Positions 1 through 10,935 are shown, numbered from the stretch's first letter. The stretch: 64,000 bases of DNA from Burkholderiales bacterium (GCA_947372465.1 CANBTT010000006.1:1-64000), one strand, 5' to 3'. Made by a program: numbers and translations. Notes: a model not told the origin generated them from the sequence alone.

Positions 1-161
1 TTGGTCTCTTTGTATTCCACGTGTTTGCGTGCTTTGGGATCAAATTTCATGATCGCCATTTTTTCAGGCATGGTCTTTTTGTTTTTACTGGTGGTGTAAA
101 AATGTCCAGTGCCTGCAGTTGATTCGAGTTTGATTTTCTCGCGTCCGCCTTTAGAAGCCAT
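1..161 (-). CDS. rpmG: 50S ribosomal protein L33, partial (3' end beyond window)
   Basis: Reading the minus strand from the ATG at 161 gives [20 protein letters not shown] followed by FYTTSKNKK, the N-terminus and core of bacterial L33, a small protein of the large ribosomal subunit near the E site. About 53 codons are visible. The family is usually about 55-56 residues in this group, so only the last two or three codons should lie outside the window. No zinc-binding cysteines are present, so this is the cysteine-free form. It lies 25 bases downstream of rpmB on the same strand, the standard rpmB-rpmG pair. It is too short and truncated to appear as a complete reading frame. Confidence 0.95.
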   Translation of the reverse strand, partial: MASKGGREKIKLESTAGTGHFYTTSKNKKTMPEKMAIMKFDPKARKHVEYKET

Positions 162-186
162 GATGTCGTCCTTTCAATGGGGTTGA

Positions 187-420
187 TCAAGCTTGACCAC
201 GAGCGCGCAAATCTGCGAGCACGGTGTCAATGCCTTTTTTGTCGATTAAGCGAAGTGCAGCACTTGAAACGCGCAGACGAACCCAGCGGTTCTCACTCTC
301 AACCCAGAAACGACGGTATTGTAAATTTGGTAAAAATCTACGCTTGGTTTTGTTGTTGGCGTGGGAGACATTGTTCCCAACCATTGGGCCTTTGCCCGTT
401 ACTTCACATACACGTGCCAT
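187..420 (-). CDS. rpmB: 50S ribosomal protein L28
   Basis: A 77-residue protein beginning [20 protein letters not shown], the hallmark N-terminus of L28, with the family motif [12 protein letters not shown] and an LRVS segment in the second half. L28 is a structural component of the 50S subunit. The same frame stays open upstream to 582, but that extension has no ribosomal-protein character. The ATG at 420 has a good ribosome-binding site (TAGGAG, about 7 bases away) and gives the normal family length, so I start there. rpmG follows 25 bases later, so the two are almost certainly co-transcribed from the promoter at 541-569. Confidence 0.97.
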   Translation of the reverse strand: MARVCEVTGKGPMVGNNVSHANNKTKRRFLPNLQYRRFWVESENRWVRLRVSSAALRLIDKKGIDTVLADLRARGQA

Positions 421-540
421 TTTGGTCACTCCTAAAACGGTTGTTGCCGACGCAAGAACCTCACCTCGCCAGTAGGGGGGCGGTATCCCCATGTTTGGAT
501 CCTTTTGAGCCCAGTGGTTCAAAAAGATGCCAAGCCCATG

Positions 541-569
541 ATTATAGCTTGAGAAAACCTGTCCGGCAA
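541..569 (-). promoter_or_regulatory. Candidate sigma-70 promoter for rpmB-rpmG
   Basis: On the minus strand, TTGCCG (positions 569-564) is followed by a 17-base spacer and a perfect TATAAT (546-541). Transcription would start near 534 and give an rpmB leader of about 110 bases. The spacing and perfect -10 element are seen directly; activity is inferred. It lies in the 212-base gap between trxB and rpmB, where nothing else is evident. Confidence 0.65.
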
Positions 570-632
570 AGCGCGAAAGCACTTTGGCCGCCAGGACATG
601 GGTCGCTGGCCTCTTGAATTAATTTAAAAGTA

Positions 633-1610
<978 letters not shown>

Positions 1611-1835
1611 TTAAAAATAAGGGGTCAAGGTTTTGGCCCTTGGTGCAAGGGCATTTGATTTGTTCTCACAATGACCCTATTGTAAGTTCACGCCGGTGCA
1701 ATAGAGGGGGTCAACTTCTATTTCTTGCGTCCTTACCGGGGCAATTGTGCGTGTTTACTCAATACAATTGGGTGGCAATTAACCGAAAAACAAAAAAGTT
1801 GAGCGAACCCTTTTGGGGTAAGCTATTGTCCCAAT

Positions 1836-4208
1836 ATGACCTATTCCCTGAACACCTTGCGAAATGACCCCCCTGAGCCCGATCAAATGACGGGGTTTAG
1901 ACGCTTTACACAAGAAATTGCACTGACCGTGGGATTTGTCTTTTTGGTGTTTTGGCTGGTCTCCTTGCTCACGCATCAGACCCAGGACCCCGCATGGACC
2001 ACCTCTGGGGCTTTGAACAAAACCCTCAACTGGGGCGGCAAAATAGGGGCTTGGCTCAGTGACATGAGCTTCTTTCTTTTTGGCTACTCCATTGTGTGGT
2101 GCTACTTGGCAGGGGTGTCGTCTTGGGTGGCCGCGCTTTTGGGCCGGCTTCACACAGAGCGCGTGAGCGCGACCAAAGAGGGCGAGAAAAGACGCGATGC
2201 GTCCCTGCATGCACCCTCTCACCATTGGCTCGATACCCCTTGGTCCTTTTGGAGTGGCTTGGTGCTGTTGATGGTCTCGAGCACGGGTTTGGAGTGGACG
2301 CGTCTGTACCGCTTTGATCACCACTTGCCCGGTCACTACGCCGGCGGGGTCTTGGGATATTTGACCGGCTCCTTTGGGGTGCAGTGGCTCGGCTTCAATG
2401 GCTCGGGCTTGATTTTCATCATCTTCATGGTCGTTGGTGGCGCTTGGGTGTTCAAGTTCTCTTGGGTGGAGTTGGCCGAGAACTTGGGCGCACAGCTGGA
2501 CGAATGGTTCCTTGCATTCAAGGAAAAGAGAGAGATTGCTCAAGACTTGGCCATGGGTCAAGCCGCGGCCAAAGAGCGCGAAGAGGTCTCAGTGGTTGAG
2601 CGCATCGAGGCGATTGAGCACCCTCATGTGACCAAGTTGGTGTATGAGCCAGAGGTCTTGGAGGTGCCCAAAAGCACGCGCATTGCCAGAGAGCGACAAA
2701 AACCCCTCTTCACCGATTTGCCGGACTCCAATTTGCCACAAGTCGATTTGTTGGACAGCTCGGCCGTGAGGCAAGACACGGTCTCGCCTGAGACGCTGGA
2801 GATGACGAGTCGACTCATCGAGAAAAAATTAAAGGACTTTGGTGTGGAGGTGCGCGTGGTCGCTGCCGCACCAGGTCCAGTCATCACTCGCTACGAAATT
2901 GAGCCCGCCACCGGTGTCAAAGGCTCACAGATTGTGAATTTGGCCAAAGATTTGGCCCGCTCCTTGAGCTTGGTGTCCATTCGGGTGGTCGAGACCATTC
3001 CAGGGAAAAATTTCATGGCCCTGGAGTTGCCCAACGCCAGAAGGCAGTCCATCAAGCTGAGCGAAATTTTGGGCTCAGACATTTACAACGAAGCCAAGTC
3101 CATGCTCACCATCGGTCTGGGCAAGGACATCGTGGGCAACCCCGTGGTGGCCGATTTGGGCAAAATGCCCCATGTCTTGGTTGCGGGGACCACCGGTTCT
3201 GGTAAATCGGTGGGGATCAATGCCATGATCTTGTCTCTTTTGTACAAGGCCGAGGCCAGAGATGTTCGTTTGTTGATGATTGACCCCAAGATGCTTGAGA
3301 TGAGTGTCTATGAGGGCATCCCCCATTTGTTGGCCCCCGTGGTGACCGATATGCGGCAAGCCGCACATGCGCTCAATTGGTGTGTCATCGAGATGGAGCG
3401 TCGCTACAAATTGATGAGCAAATTGGGCGTGAGAAATTTGGGTGGCTACAACATCAAAATCGATGAGGCCGCGCAAGAGGGCAACTTCATCTACAACCCC
3501 TTCAGTTTGACACCCGATTCGCCAGAGCCTCTCACGCGACTGCCCCATGTGGTGGTGGTGATCGATGAGTTGGCAGACTTGATGATGGTGGTGGGCAAGA
3601 AAATTGAGGAGCTCATTGCACGATTGGCTCAAAAGGCCAGGGCTGCAGGCATTCATTTGATCTTGGCCACACAACGCCCCAGCGTCGATGTGATCACTGG
3701 CTTGATCAAAGCCAATATACCGACACGAATTGCCTTCCAAGTCAGCAGCAAAATTGACTCAAGAACGATTTTGGACCAGATGGGGGCCGAGGCCTTGCTC
3801 GGCATGGGTGACATGCTCTACATGCCAAGCGGCACGGGTTATCCAGTGCGCGTGCACGGTGCTTTTGTCAGCGACGAGGAGGTCCACCGCGTGGTCAGTT
3901 ACTTGAAGACGCAAGGCGCACCCGATTATGTGGAAGGCATTCTTGAAGGCGGCGTCGTGGATGCGGAGACCGGAGAGATTGACCTCTTTGGTGAAAGCGG
4001 TGGAGAGAAAGACCCCTTGTACGATCAGGCGGTCGAGATCGTGCTGAAAAATAGAAAAGCCAGCATCTCTTTGGTTCAACGGCATTTAAAAATTGGCTAC
4101 AACCGAGCGGCCCGTTTGGTCGAGGACATGGAGCGAGCCGGGTTGGTGAGCGCAATGAGCAGCAGTGGGCACCGCGAAATTTTGGTGCCCGCGGGCAACA
4201 ACGCGTGA
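1836..4208 (+). CDS. ftsK: DNA translocase FtsK
   Basis: A 790-residue membrane-anchored, septum-located DNA pump that aligns chromosome termini and activates XerCD dimer resolution. The first 200 residues contain about four hydrophobic segments (for example [18 protein letters not shown]). A short linker follows, then the alpha/beta ATPase motor: Walker A is GTTGSGKS (about residue 455) and Walker B is [12 protein letters not shown]. The C-terminal winged-helix gamma domain ([20 protein letters not shown]) reads KOPS sites. The linker is short compared with the E. coli protein, as in many betaproteobacteria. lolA starts 22 bases downstream and is probably co-transcribed. Confidence 0.97.
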   Translation: MTYSLNTLRNDPPEPDQMTGFRRFTQEIALTVGFVFLVFWLVSLLTHQTQDPAWTTSGALNKTLNWGGKIGAWLSDMSFFLFGYSIVWCYLAGVSSWVAALLGRLHTERVSATKEGEKRRDASLHAPSHHWLDTPWSFWSGLVLLMVSSTGLEWTRLYRFDHHLPGHYAGGVLGYLTGSFGVQWLGFNGSGLIFIIFMVVGGAWVFKFSWVELAENLGAQLDEWFLAFKEKREIAQDLAMGQAAAKEREEVSVVERIEAIEHPHVTKLVYEPEVLEVPKSTRIARERQKPLFTDLPDSNLPQVDLLDSSAVRQDTVSPETLEMTSRLIEKKLKDFGVEVRVVAAAPGPVITRYEIEPATGVKGSQIVNLAKDLARSLSLVSIRVVETIPGKNFMALELPNARRQSIKLSEILGSDIYNEAKSMLTIGLGKDIVGNPVVADLGKMPHVLVAGTTGSGKSVGINAMILSLLYKAEARDVRLLMIDPKMLEMSVYEGIPHLLAPVVTDMRQAAHALNWCVIEMERRYKLMSKLGVRNLGGYNIKIDEAAQEGNFIYNPFSLTPDSPEPLTRLPHVVVVIDELADLMMVVGKKIEELIARLAQKARAAGIHLILATQRPSVDVITGLIKANIPTRIAFQVSSKIDSRTILDQMGAEALLGMGDMLYMPSGTGYPVRVHGAFVSDEEVHRVVSYLKTQGAPDYVEGILEGGVVDAETGEIDLFGESGGEKDPLYDQAVEIVLKNRKASISLVQRHLKIGYNRAARLVEDMERAGLVSAMSSSGHREILVPAGNNA

Positions 4209-4230
4209 GTTCAATCAAGGCCTTCAAGCA

Positions 4231-4923
4231 ATGACGTCAAACACGAACGGCTTATCTGCGAGAGTCAAAGAGCGGCTCTTGCACGCATCGATGGCTGCAC
4301 TCTTGGTGCTGGTCTGCGTGGGCGCACAAGCCGACGCCCTTCAAACGCTCAATGTGTTTTTAAAGACCACACAAAGCGCCCAAACCGCCTTCACGCAAAC
4401 CGTGACCTCGCCGACCAAAGAGGGACAGGTGAGCAAAAGAAAAGTATCCAAGGGAACTTTCGCCTTCATACGTCCACACCAATTTCGCTTTGACTACACA
4501 TCCCCCTACGCACAATTGATCTTGGCCGATGGTCACACCCTTTGGGTGTACGACAAAGACATCGCGCAAGTCACGAGCAAGCCCCAGTCCCAGGCCTTGG
4601 GCAACACGCCCGCGGCCATGATGGCGCTTGCAAGCGATGTGGCTTTTATTCAAAAAGACTTTTATCTCGAGAGTTTGCCCCCCTCAGAGGGCTTGGAGTG
4701 GGTCAAAGGCACGCCCAAAAAACCCGATGGCCCTTTGCTTTTTGTGCGCTTTGGGCTCAAACAAACCGAGCAAGGCGTGAGCCTTTTGCGCCTTGAGATG
4801 AGGGATGCTTTTTACCAAGAATCGTCCCTGAGCTTTGCGGATTTTCAGATCAATCCCAAAGGGCTGATGCCTGATCAATTTTCCTTCAAGCCGCCACTTG
4901 GTGTCGAGGTGATCAAACAGTGA
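4231..4923 (+). CDS. lolA: Outer-membrane lipoprotein carrier protein LolA
   Basis: A 230-residue periplasmic chaperone that takes lipoproteins from LolCDE and delivers them to LolB. A signal peptide is clear: a basic start (ARVKERLL), then ASMAALLVLVCVGAQADA with likely cleavage after the final Ala. The mature part shows LolA features, including FTQTV, KGTFAFIRPHQFRFDY and LWVYDKDIAQVT. The frame stays open into the end of ftsK, but the ATG at 4231 places the signal peptide sensibly. Its stop codon overlaps the GTG start of rarA (GTGA), indicating translational coupling in an ftsK-lolA-rarA unit. Confidence 0.95.
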   Translation: MTSNTNGLSARVKERLLHASMAALLVLVCVGAQADALQTLNVFLKTTQSAQTAFTQTVTSPTKEGQVSKRKVSKGTFAFIRPHQFRFDYTSPYAQLILADGHTLWVYDKDIAQVTSKPQSQALGNTPAAMMALASDVAFIQKDFYLESLPPSEGLEWVKGTPKKPDGPLLFVRFGLKQTEQGVSLLRLEMRDAFYQESSLSFADFQINPKGLMPDQFSFKPPLGVEVIKQ

Positions 4924-6269
4924 AAGACACTTTGTTTGACACTCGCGCACCCAAGCATGAGCCCTTGGCTGAGCGTTTGCGTCCACGCTCCCTTGCAGAG
5001 GTCGCGGGCCAAGAGCATTTGCTCTCACCGGGCATGGCGCTCAGATTGGCCTTTGAGTCAGGCGTGCCTCACAGTTGTATTTTTTGGGGCCCACCCGGTG
5101 TGGGCAAGACCACGCTTGCAAGGTTGATGGCCGGGGCCTTTGATGCACAATTCATCATGATCAGTGCGGTGCTGGGCGGCGTGAAAGAAATACGTGAGGC
5201 GGTTGAGCAGGCCAAAGCCTTTGAGCAGAGCCACCCGGGCAAACGAACCCTCGTTTTTGTGGACGAAGTGCATCGCTTTAACAAGTCGCAGCAAGACGCT
5301 TTTTTACCGCATGTCGAGTCAGGTCTTTTGACCTTCATTGGCGCCACCACCGAGAACCCCTCGTTTGAAGTCAATTCGGCGCTTTTGTCGCGTGCACAAG
5401 TGTATGTCTTGCGCCCCTTGGGAGCGCAAAGCTTGCAAGCCTTGATCGACAAGGCGAGCGCCATGGTGGCGCTGCCCGCCTTGAGCGAAGAGGCCAAAGC
5501 GCGTTTGGTGAGCTTTGCCGATGGGGATGCAAGGCGTTTGCTCAACACCCTTGAGATGCTCAGCTTGTTTGAACCCCAGGACTCGGGGGCGAATACCCAG
5601 GCACCCCATCAGCCCAAAGATGTGCTCTGGTTGGAGCAGGTTCTGGGTGAGCAGTTGAGGCGACACGACAAGGGGGGCGAGCATTTTTACGACACCATCA
5701 GCGCGCTTCACAAATCGGTCAGAGGCTCCGACCCCGATGCAGCGCTCTACTGGATGGCGCGCATGCTGGACGGCGGCGTGGACCCCAGTTACATCGCGAG
5801 AAGAATGATCAGGATGGCCAGTGAGGACATCGGCTTGGCCGACCCAAGGGCCCTCAGCATGGCCTTGGAGGCCGTGCAGACCCTGGAGAGACTGGGCTCA
5901 CCCGAGGGTGAATTGGCCTTGGCGCAGTGCGTTGTTTACCTGAGCGTTGCACCCAAATCCAATGCGCTCTACAAGGCCTTTAACGCGGCCAAACAATTTG
6001 TCAAAGCCGATCAAACGCGCGAAGTGCCCTTGCGGCTGAGAAATGCGCCCACACAAATGATGAAGCAACTCGATTACGGTCGTGCCTACCGGTATGCGCA
6101 CGATGAACCAGAGGCTTTCGCAGCGGGTGAGCATTACTTTCCAGATGACTTGCAAGCGCAAACCTTTTATGCACCTGTGCCCAGGGGGCTTGAGATCAAA
6201 ATCGCAGAAAAACTCAAGCATTTGAAAGACTTGAACCAACAAGTTCAGCCCCCAACTGAAAAAAAATAG
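4920..6269 (+). CDS. rarA: Replication-associated recombination protein A (MgsA/WRNIP1-type AAA+ ATPase)
   Basis: A 449-residue AAA+ ATPase acting at stalled replication forks, related to clamp-loader subunits. The N-terminus RLRPRSLAEVAGQEHLL is diagnostic. Walker A is GPPGVGKTT (about residues 58-66), Walker B is LVFVDEVHRF, and sensor 1 is FIGATTENPSF. The C-terminal tetramerisation region includes SVRGSDPDAALYWMARML. The start is GTG at 4920, overlapping the lolA stop. In many relatives serS follows rarA; here a branched-chain amino acid transporter follows after 24 bases. Confidence 0.96.
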   Translation: MKDTLFDTRAPKHEPLAERLRPRSLAEVAGQEHLLSPGMALRLAFESGVPHSCIFWGPPGVGKTTLARLMAGAFDAQFIMISAVLGGVKEIREAVEQAKAFEQSHPGKRTLVFVDEVHRFNKSQQDAFLPHVESGLLTFIGATTENPSFEVNSALLSRAQVYVLRPLGAQSLQALIDKASAMVALPALSEEAKARLVSFADGDARRLLNTLEMLSLFEPQDSGANTQAPHQPKDVLWLEQVLGEQLRRHDKGGEHFYDTISALHKSVRGSDPDAALYWMARMLDGGVDPSYIARRMIRMASEDIGLADPRALSMALEAVQTLERLGSPEGELALAQCVVYLSVAPKSNALYKAFNAAKQFVKADQTREVPLRLRNAPTQMMKQLDYGRAYRYAHDEPEAFAAGEHYFPDDLQAQTFYAPVPRGLEIKIAEKLKHLKDLNQQVQPPTEKK

Positions 6270-6293
6270 AGCAAAGAGAGAGATCACTTCACG

Positions 6294-7223
6294 ATGGACG
6301 TTCTCATTCAACAAATCATCAACGGCTTGGTTTTGGGCAGCATGTATGCATTGGTGGCGCTTGGCTACACCATGGTCTACGGCATTATTAATTTGATCAA
6401 TTTTGCACACGGTGAAGTGTTGATGGTGGGGGCCTTGACGAGTTGGAGCGTGATGGCCTGGTGGGCGCAAGCGTTTCCTGAGTTGCCCCAAAGCGTGGGC
6501 TTTGTTCTCTCCTTGTTCTCGGCTTGTGGGGTCTGCGGGGGCTTGAATTACTTCATTGAGAAAATCGCGTACCGACCCTTGCGCCGAGCGCCCAAGTTGG
6601 CCCCATTGATCACCGCCATTGGTTTGTCAATTTTGTTGCAAACGCTGGCCATGATCATTTGGAAGCCCAGTTACAAGTCCTATGTGAGCCCCTTTGGCAC
6701 CACCCCCATGGATGTGTTTGGTGCCGTCATCTCTCCCACTCAGGTGATGATTTTGTGTGTAACGGTGTTGCTGCTCTTGGCGCTCATGGTCTTGGTCAAC
6801 ACGACGCGCCTTGGGCGCGCCATGCGGGCGACTTCCGAGAGCGCGCAAATGGCCTCCTTGATGGGGGTCAAGCCCGATCAGGTGATTTCGCTGACCTTTG
6901 TCATTGGTGCGGTCTTGGCCGCTGTGGCGGGCGTCATGTGGGCGGCCAACTTTGGCACCGTTCACCACGCCATGGGATTTTTGCCAGGCCTGAAGGCGTT
7001 CACCGCTGCGGTGCTGGGGGGCATTGGCAATCTGCCGGGCGCTGTGGTGGGGGGCTTGTGTTTGGGCCTCATTGAGTCGATTGGTTCGGGCTACTTGGGC
7101 GAACTCACTGGGGGTGTCTTGGGCAGTCAATACTCGGATATTTTTGCTTTCTTGGTGCTCATTTTGATGCTCACTTTAAGACCCTCGGGTCTTTTGGGTG
7201 AGAAACTGGCAGAAAGAGCCTAA
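6294..7223 (+). CDS. livH: Branched-chain amino acid ABC transporter permease, LivH type
   Basis: A 309-residue inner-membrane permease of the HAAT (hydrophobic amino acid) ABC importers. It has about eight hydrophobic segments. Family landmarks are the N-terminus QQIINGLVLGSMYALVALGY, then YGIINLINFAHGEV, and later the motif GLKAFTAAVLGGIGNLPGA, which forms the EAA-like loop contacting the ATPases. It is the first gene of a tight livH-livM-livG-livF operon. Substrate specificity beyond branched-chain or similar hydrophobic amino acids cannot be read from the sequence. Confidence 0.94.
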   Translation: MDVLIQQIINGLVLGSMYALVALGYTMVYGIINLINFAHGEVLMVGALTSWSVMAWWAQAFPELPQSVGFVLSLFSACGVCGGLNYFIEKIAYRPLRRAPKLAPLITAIGLSILLQTLAMIIWKPSYKSYVSPFGTTPMDVFGAVISPTQVMILCVTVLLLLALMVLVNTTRLGRAMRATSESAQMASLMGVKPDQVISLTFVIGAVLAAVAGVMWAANFGTVHHAMGFLPGLKAFTAAVLGGIGNLPGAVVGGLCLGLIESIGSGYLGELTGGVLGSQYSDIFAFLVLILMLTLRPSGLLGEKLAERA

Positions 7224-7228
7224 GCCCC

Positions 7229-8347
7229 ATGAAGGATCCTCAGCGCCGCCAAGTCTTCTCCTTTGCTCAGATGGGCAAAGGTCAAGCCATGGGCTTGGCG
7301 TTTGCGCTCTTGGTGCTGCCTTTGCTGCTGCAACCCTTTGGCAACGCTTGGGTCAGAATTTTAGACATGGCGCTCATCTACACCTTGCTGGCCTTGGGGC
7401 TCAATATCGTTGTGGGTTTTGCCGGTCTGCTGGATTTGGGCTATGTGGCCTTTTTTGCGGTGGGCGCGTATGTGTACGCGCTGTCGGCGTCGCCTCAATT
7501 GTTGGATCTTTTGAGCACCTGTTCATTTTTGCTGCCCTTTTTAAGCTCAGGCATTCACCTGCCTTGGTGGTTGATCATGCCCATGGCTGCCGTGTTGGCC
7601 GCCGGCATGGGGGTCTTGCTGGGCGCGCCGACCTTGAAGCTCAGGGGGGATTATTTGGCCATTGTGACCTTGGGGTTTGGGGAAATCATTCGCGTCTTTT
7701 TAAACAACTTGGACCAACCCATCAACATCACCAATGGTCCAAGAGGATTGGGTTCGATCGATCCCATTCAAATTGCGGGTCACCCCTTGTCCAAGAAGTT
7801 GATGCTCGGTGAGTTTGAGCTCGCAGGTGTCACGCAATACTATTACCTCTGTCTGCTCTTGGTGGTCTTGAGCGTGGTGCTTTGCTCAAGACTGCAGCAC
7901 TCAAGGGTGGGGCGCGCGTGGGTGGCCATTCGTGAAGATGAGATTGCAGCGCAATCCATGGGGCTCAACACGCGTGACTTGAAGTTGCTCGCCTTTGCCT
8001 TGGGGGCGACATTTGGGGGGGTCTCTGGCGTTTTGTTCGCGGCCTTTCAATCCTTTATTTCTCCGGAGTCCTTTGGTCTGGGAGAGTCTGTGATGATTGT
8101 GGCGATGGTGGTTTTGGGTGGATTGGGGCATTTGCCAGGGGTGGTCCTGGGTGCCTTGTTGCTCGCGACTTTGCCCGAACTCCTGCGTTATGTGGCCACC
8201 CCTTTGCAAGACCTCACGGGCGGGCGCATCGATGCAGCCATTTTGCGCCAATTGTTGATTGCATTGACCATGGTGGTGGTCATGCTTTTAAGGCCCCAGG
8301 GCCTGTGGCCCGCGCCAGAGCGTTCAAGCAAGGAGGACGCGCAATGA
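7229..8347 (+). CDS. livM: Branched-chain amino acid ABC transporter permease, LivM type
   Basis: A 372-residue second permease subunit of the importer. Typical LivM elements are TLLALGLNIVVGFAGLLDLG, the extended segment KLRGDYLAIVTLGFGEIIRV, NITNGPRGLGSIDP, and GRAWVAIREDEIAAQSMGLN in the cytoplasmic loop that docks onto the ATPase. The C-terminus RPQGLWP is also characteristic. It begins 5 bases after livH, and its stop overlaps the livG start (ATGA at 8344-8347). It should form a heterodimer with LivH in the inner membrane. Confidence 0.94.
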   Translation: MKDPQRRQVFSFAQMGKGQAMGLAFALLVLPLLLQPFGNAWVRILDMALIYTLLALGLNIVVGFAGLLDLGYVAFFAVGAYVYALSASPQLLDLLSTCSFLLPFLSSGIHLPWWLIMPMAAVLAAGMGVLLGAPTLKLRGDYLAIVTLGFGEIIRVFLNNLDQPINITNGPRGLGSIDPIQIAGHPLSKKLMLGEFELAGVTQYYYLCLLLVVLSVVLCSRLQHSRVGRAWVAIREDEIAAQSMGLNTRDLKLLAFALGATFGGVSGVLFAAFQSFISPESFGLGESVMIVAMVVLGGLGHLPGVVLGALLLATLPELLRYVATPLQDLTGGRIDAAILRQLLIALTMVVVMLLRPQGLWPAPERSSKEDAQ

Positions 8348-9129
8348 GTCAGGCGCGCGTGGTCTTGCAAGTGCTCGGTGCCAGCAAACGCTTTGGGGGT
8401 TTGCAAGCCTTGCAGGGCGTTCACTTGACGCTCAGGCAAGGCGAGGTCTACGGACTCATTGGTCCAAACGGGGCTGGAAAGACGACCTTCTTTAACGTCA
8501 TCACGGGCTTGTACAAAGCCGATGAGGGCGACTTCTCGATCAACGCGGTAAGGTATGAGCCCAGTGCCGTTGACTTGGTCGCCAAGGCGGGGATTGCAAG
8601 AACGTTTCAAAACATCCGCTTGTTCAAAGAAATGACGGTGCTTGAAAACGTCATGGTGGCCGAGCACATCAAAACCCATGTGGGTGTTTGGGGTGCTTTG
8701 TTCCAAACTCGAGCGTTCAAGCTTGAGGAAGCCGCCATCAAAACCCGTGCGCAAGAACTGTTGGCGTATGTGGGCATTGAAAAACTGGCCCACCAAAGAG
8801 CGAAGACCTTGAGTTATGGCGACCAAAGGCGCTTGGAGATTGCGCGTGCGCTTGCCACAGCCCCCACGGTCTTGGCGCTCGATGAGCCGGCCGCAGGCAT
8901 GAATGCGACAGAAAAATTGGCCCTCAGGGCTTTGATTCAAAAAATTCGTTTGAGTGGTGTGAGCGTTTTGCTCATTGAGCACGATGTGAAACTGGTCATG
9001 GGTTTGTGTGACCGCGTGAGCGTCTTGGATGAGGGCCGTTTGATTTGTGAGGGCCCCCCCGAAGAGGTTCAATCCAACCCCAGGGTCATTGAAGCCTATT
9101 TGGGTTTAGGAGCCACTCGCCATGGATGA
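8344..9129 (+). CDS. livG: Branched-chain amino acid ABC transporter ATP-binding protein, LivG type
   Basis: A 261-residue cytoplasmic ATPase. Walker A is GPNGAGKTT, the signature loop is LSYGDQRRLEIARALA, and Walker B is VLALDEPAAGMN, with the switch histidine in LIEHDVKLVMGL. The sequence ARTFQNIRLFKEMTVLENVM is typical of LivG. I start at the ATG at 8344 (MSQARVVLQV), which overlaps the livM stop; the 13 upstream in-frame codons lie within livM. Its own stop overlaps the start of livF by 8 bases, so the ATPase pair should be translated in balanced amounts. Confidence 0.95.
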   Translation: MSQARVVLQVLGASKRFGGLQALQGVHLTLRQGEVYGLIGPNGAGKTTFFNVITGLYKADEGDFSINAVRYEPSAVDLVAKAGIARTFQNIRLFKEMTVLENVMVAEHIKTHVGVWGALFQTRAFKLEEAAIKTRAQELLAYVGIEKLAHQRAKTLSYGDQRRLEIARALATAPTVLALDEPAAGMNATEKLALRALIQKIRLSGVSVLLIEHDVKLVMGLCDRVSVLDEGRLICEGPPEEVQSNPRVIEAYLGLGATRHG

Positions 9130-9862
9130 GACGGGACTGCACATGCCAAGCTCCCCCCTCCTATGGGTCAAGGATGTGTGCGTGAGCTATTCGGGCATTC
9201 GAGCCGTCAAGTCCATTGGGTTTGAAGTGCACCCGGGGGAATGTGTGAGTTTGATTGGCTCCAACGGGGCGGGCAAGACCACCACCTTGAAGGCGCTCAC
9301 GCGGCTGCTGCCCGTGGAGCGGGGTGAGATTCAATTTGAGGGGCAATCTTTGTTGCCTTTGTCCCCCTGGGATTTGGTGGCCAAGGGCATGGTCATGGTG
9401 CCTGAAGGACGAGGGATCTTTGCGCGCATGCGTGTTGAAGAGAATTTAAAGATGGGTGCCTATTTGAGGCTTGATGCGCAGGAGGTGGCCTTGGATGAGG
9501 AGCGCATGTACGCGTTGTTTCCCCGCTTAAAAGAGCGGCGTGCCCACTTAGGCGGGCATCTCTCTGGGGGTGAGCAGCAAATGCTGGCCATGGCCCGAGC
9601 ACTGATGGCCAAGCCCCGCTTGTTGATTCTTGATGAGCCCTCCATGGGCTTGTCGCCCATCATGGTGGAGAAAATCTTTGAAGTGATCAGGCGCTTGTCT
9701 CAAGAGGGCATGACGATCTTGCTGGTGGAGCAAAATGCAACGCAAGCGCTGATGTTGGCCGACCGGGCCTATGTGATCGAATCGGGTTTGGTCACCATGA
9801 GTGGGCAAGCGCAAGCCTTGCTCCACGACCCCATGGTGCGACAGGCCTATTTGGGGGCTTGA
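9122..9862 (+). CDS. livF: Branched-chain amino acid ABC transporter ATP-binding protein, LivF type
   Basis: A 246-residue partner ATPase of LivG. Walker A is GSNGAGKTT, the signature is LSGGEQQMLAMARAL, and Walker B is LLILDEPSMGLSP. VPEGRGIFARMRVEENLKMG is the usual LivF stretch. It ends the livHMGF run and overlaps by 16 bases the tail of a convergent minus-strand gene. No periplasmic amino-acid binding protein (LivJ/LivK) is encoded beside the operon in this window, so the importer must use one encoded elsewhere. Confidence 0.95.
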   Translation: MDETGLHMPSSPLLWVKDVCVSYSGIRAVKSIGFEVHPGECVSLIGSNGAGKTTTLKALTRLLPVERGEIQFEGQSLLPLSPWDLVAKGMVMVPEGRGIFARMRVEENLKMGAYLRLDAQEVALDEERMYALFPRLKERRAHLGGHLSGGEQQMLAMARALMAKPRLLILDEPSMGLSPIMVEKIFEVIRRLSQEGMTILLVEQNATQALMLADRAYVIESGLVTMSGQAQALLHDPMVRQAYLGA

Positions 9863-10935
9863 GGGGCGCTTGTCTTTGAGTCCGCCAAGGACAAGAAAGC
9901 GTCGGCAAAGAAGTCATCGCTTGAGAGCTGTGCGTGTTGAACGAAGTCTTCTCTGGCCGCGTCGACCATGACCGGTGCCCCGCAGGCATAAACCTGATGG
10001 CCCGACAAATTGGGATGGTCCTCTAAGACCGCTTTGTGCACCCACCCCGTTCTTCCGTGCCAAGCGTCCTCTGCGCTGGGCTCAGACAAGACGGGAATAA
10101 AGCTCAGCTGAGGCCAAGCTTGGCTGGTCGCGTGTGCCCAGTCGAACAAATACAAGTCGGCCAAGGTTCTCGCTCCCCAGTACAAGACAATGGGCCGGTG
10201 CTTGAGAGAGGCATCGCTTGAGGTCATCACTTGTTCGATGAGCGCCTTGATCGGGGCAAAGCCTGTGCCGGACGCCAAAAAGATCATCGGCTTGTCACTG
10301 GGGCGCAAGAAAAATCCCCCCAAGGGGCCTTCGATGCGAAAGATCTCTTTGTCTTTGAGCGCGTGGAACAAATGGTCTGTGAACAAGCCGCCAGGCATGT
10401 GACGCACATGCAACTCAATGAAGCGCGGCGCGTTCTCGTTGCTCTCGTCCACGTCAAGGACTTCAGGCTTGGCGTTGGCAATGGAGTAGCTGCGCTTTTG
10501 ACCCTCCTTTAAAAGAAAATCAATGTACTGGCCTGCTCGAAATTCAAAGGTTTCGGTTTGAGGCAGTTGCAGTTTTAGGAGCATCACATCGGGCGCTTTT
10601 TTCTCGGCCGAGATCAAACGCACGGGCATCTTTTTAACCACCGGCATCCCCACATCAAGCACTTGCCTGGACTCAAGCACGATGTCGCTGTGTGCGCTCG
10701 CACAGCACGTCAAGATGAACCCCTTGGCTGCATCCTCTGGGCTGAGCGCGCGCGCTTGGTGTTCTCCTTGAACGACCGTGCCGCTGATTTTTTTACAGCG
10801 ACAAGATCCACAGGCCCCGTCCTTGCAACCATAGGGCAAGGAGACGCCTGCTTGAATGCCGGCCGATAAAATGTTGCCCCCTTCGGGAACGCTGAATTGG
10901 CGAGCGCTGGGTTCAATGGTGACTGTAAAAGGCAT
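9847..10935 (-). CDS. 2Fe-2S ferredoxin / FAD / NAD(P)H reductase (CDP-6-deoxy-delta-3,4-glucoseen reductase-like)
   Basis: A 362-residue electron-transfer flavoprotein. The N-terminal plant-type 2Fe-2S domain (residues 1-90) has the cysteine pattern in YGCKDGACGSCRCK, with the fourth ligand in LTCCAS. The FNR-type domain follows, with the FAD motif RSYSIANA and the NAD(P)H-binding segment GTGFAPIKALIEQ. Family members are often annotated as AscD/RfbI, but no CDP-sugar genes are nearby, so that substrate assignment is doubtful. A general reductase feeding an oxygenase or dehydratase is equally possible. It converges on livF. Confidence 0.85.
   Translation of the reverse strand: MPFTVTIEPSARQFSVPEGGNILSAGIQAGVSLPYGCKDGACGSCRCKKISGTVVQGEHQARALSPEDAAKGFILTCCASAHSDIVLESRQVLDVGMPVVKKMPVRLISAEKKAPDVMLLKLQLPQTETFEFRAGQYIDFLLKEGQKRSYSIANAKPEVLDVDESNENAPRFIELHVRHMPGGLFTDHLFHALKDKEIFRIEGPLGGFFLRPSDKPMIFLASGTGFAPIKALIEQVMTSSDASLKHRPIVLYWGARTLADLYLFDWAHATSQAWPQLSFIPVLSEPSAEDAWHGRTGWVHKAVLEDHPNLSGHQVYACGAPVMVDAAREDFVQHAQLSSDDFFADAFLSLADSKTSAPQAPK

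Noticed and set aside
421..582. 54-codon upstream extension of rpmB
   Set aside because: The sequence is unlike L28, and the internal ATG at 420 has a good ribosome-binding site and gives normal length. The extension overlaps the likely rpmB leader.
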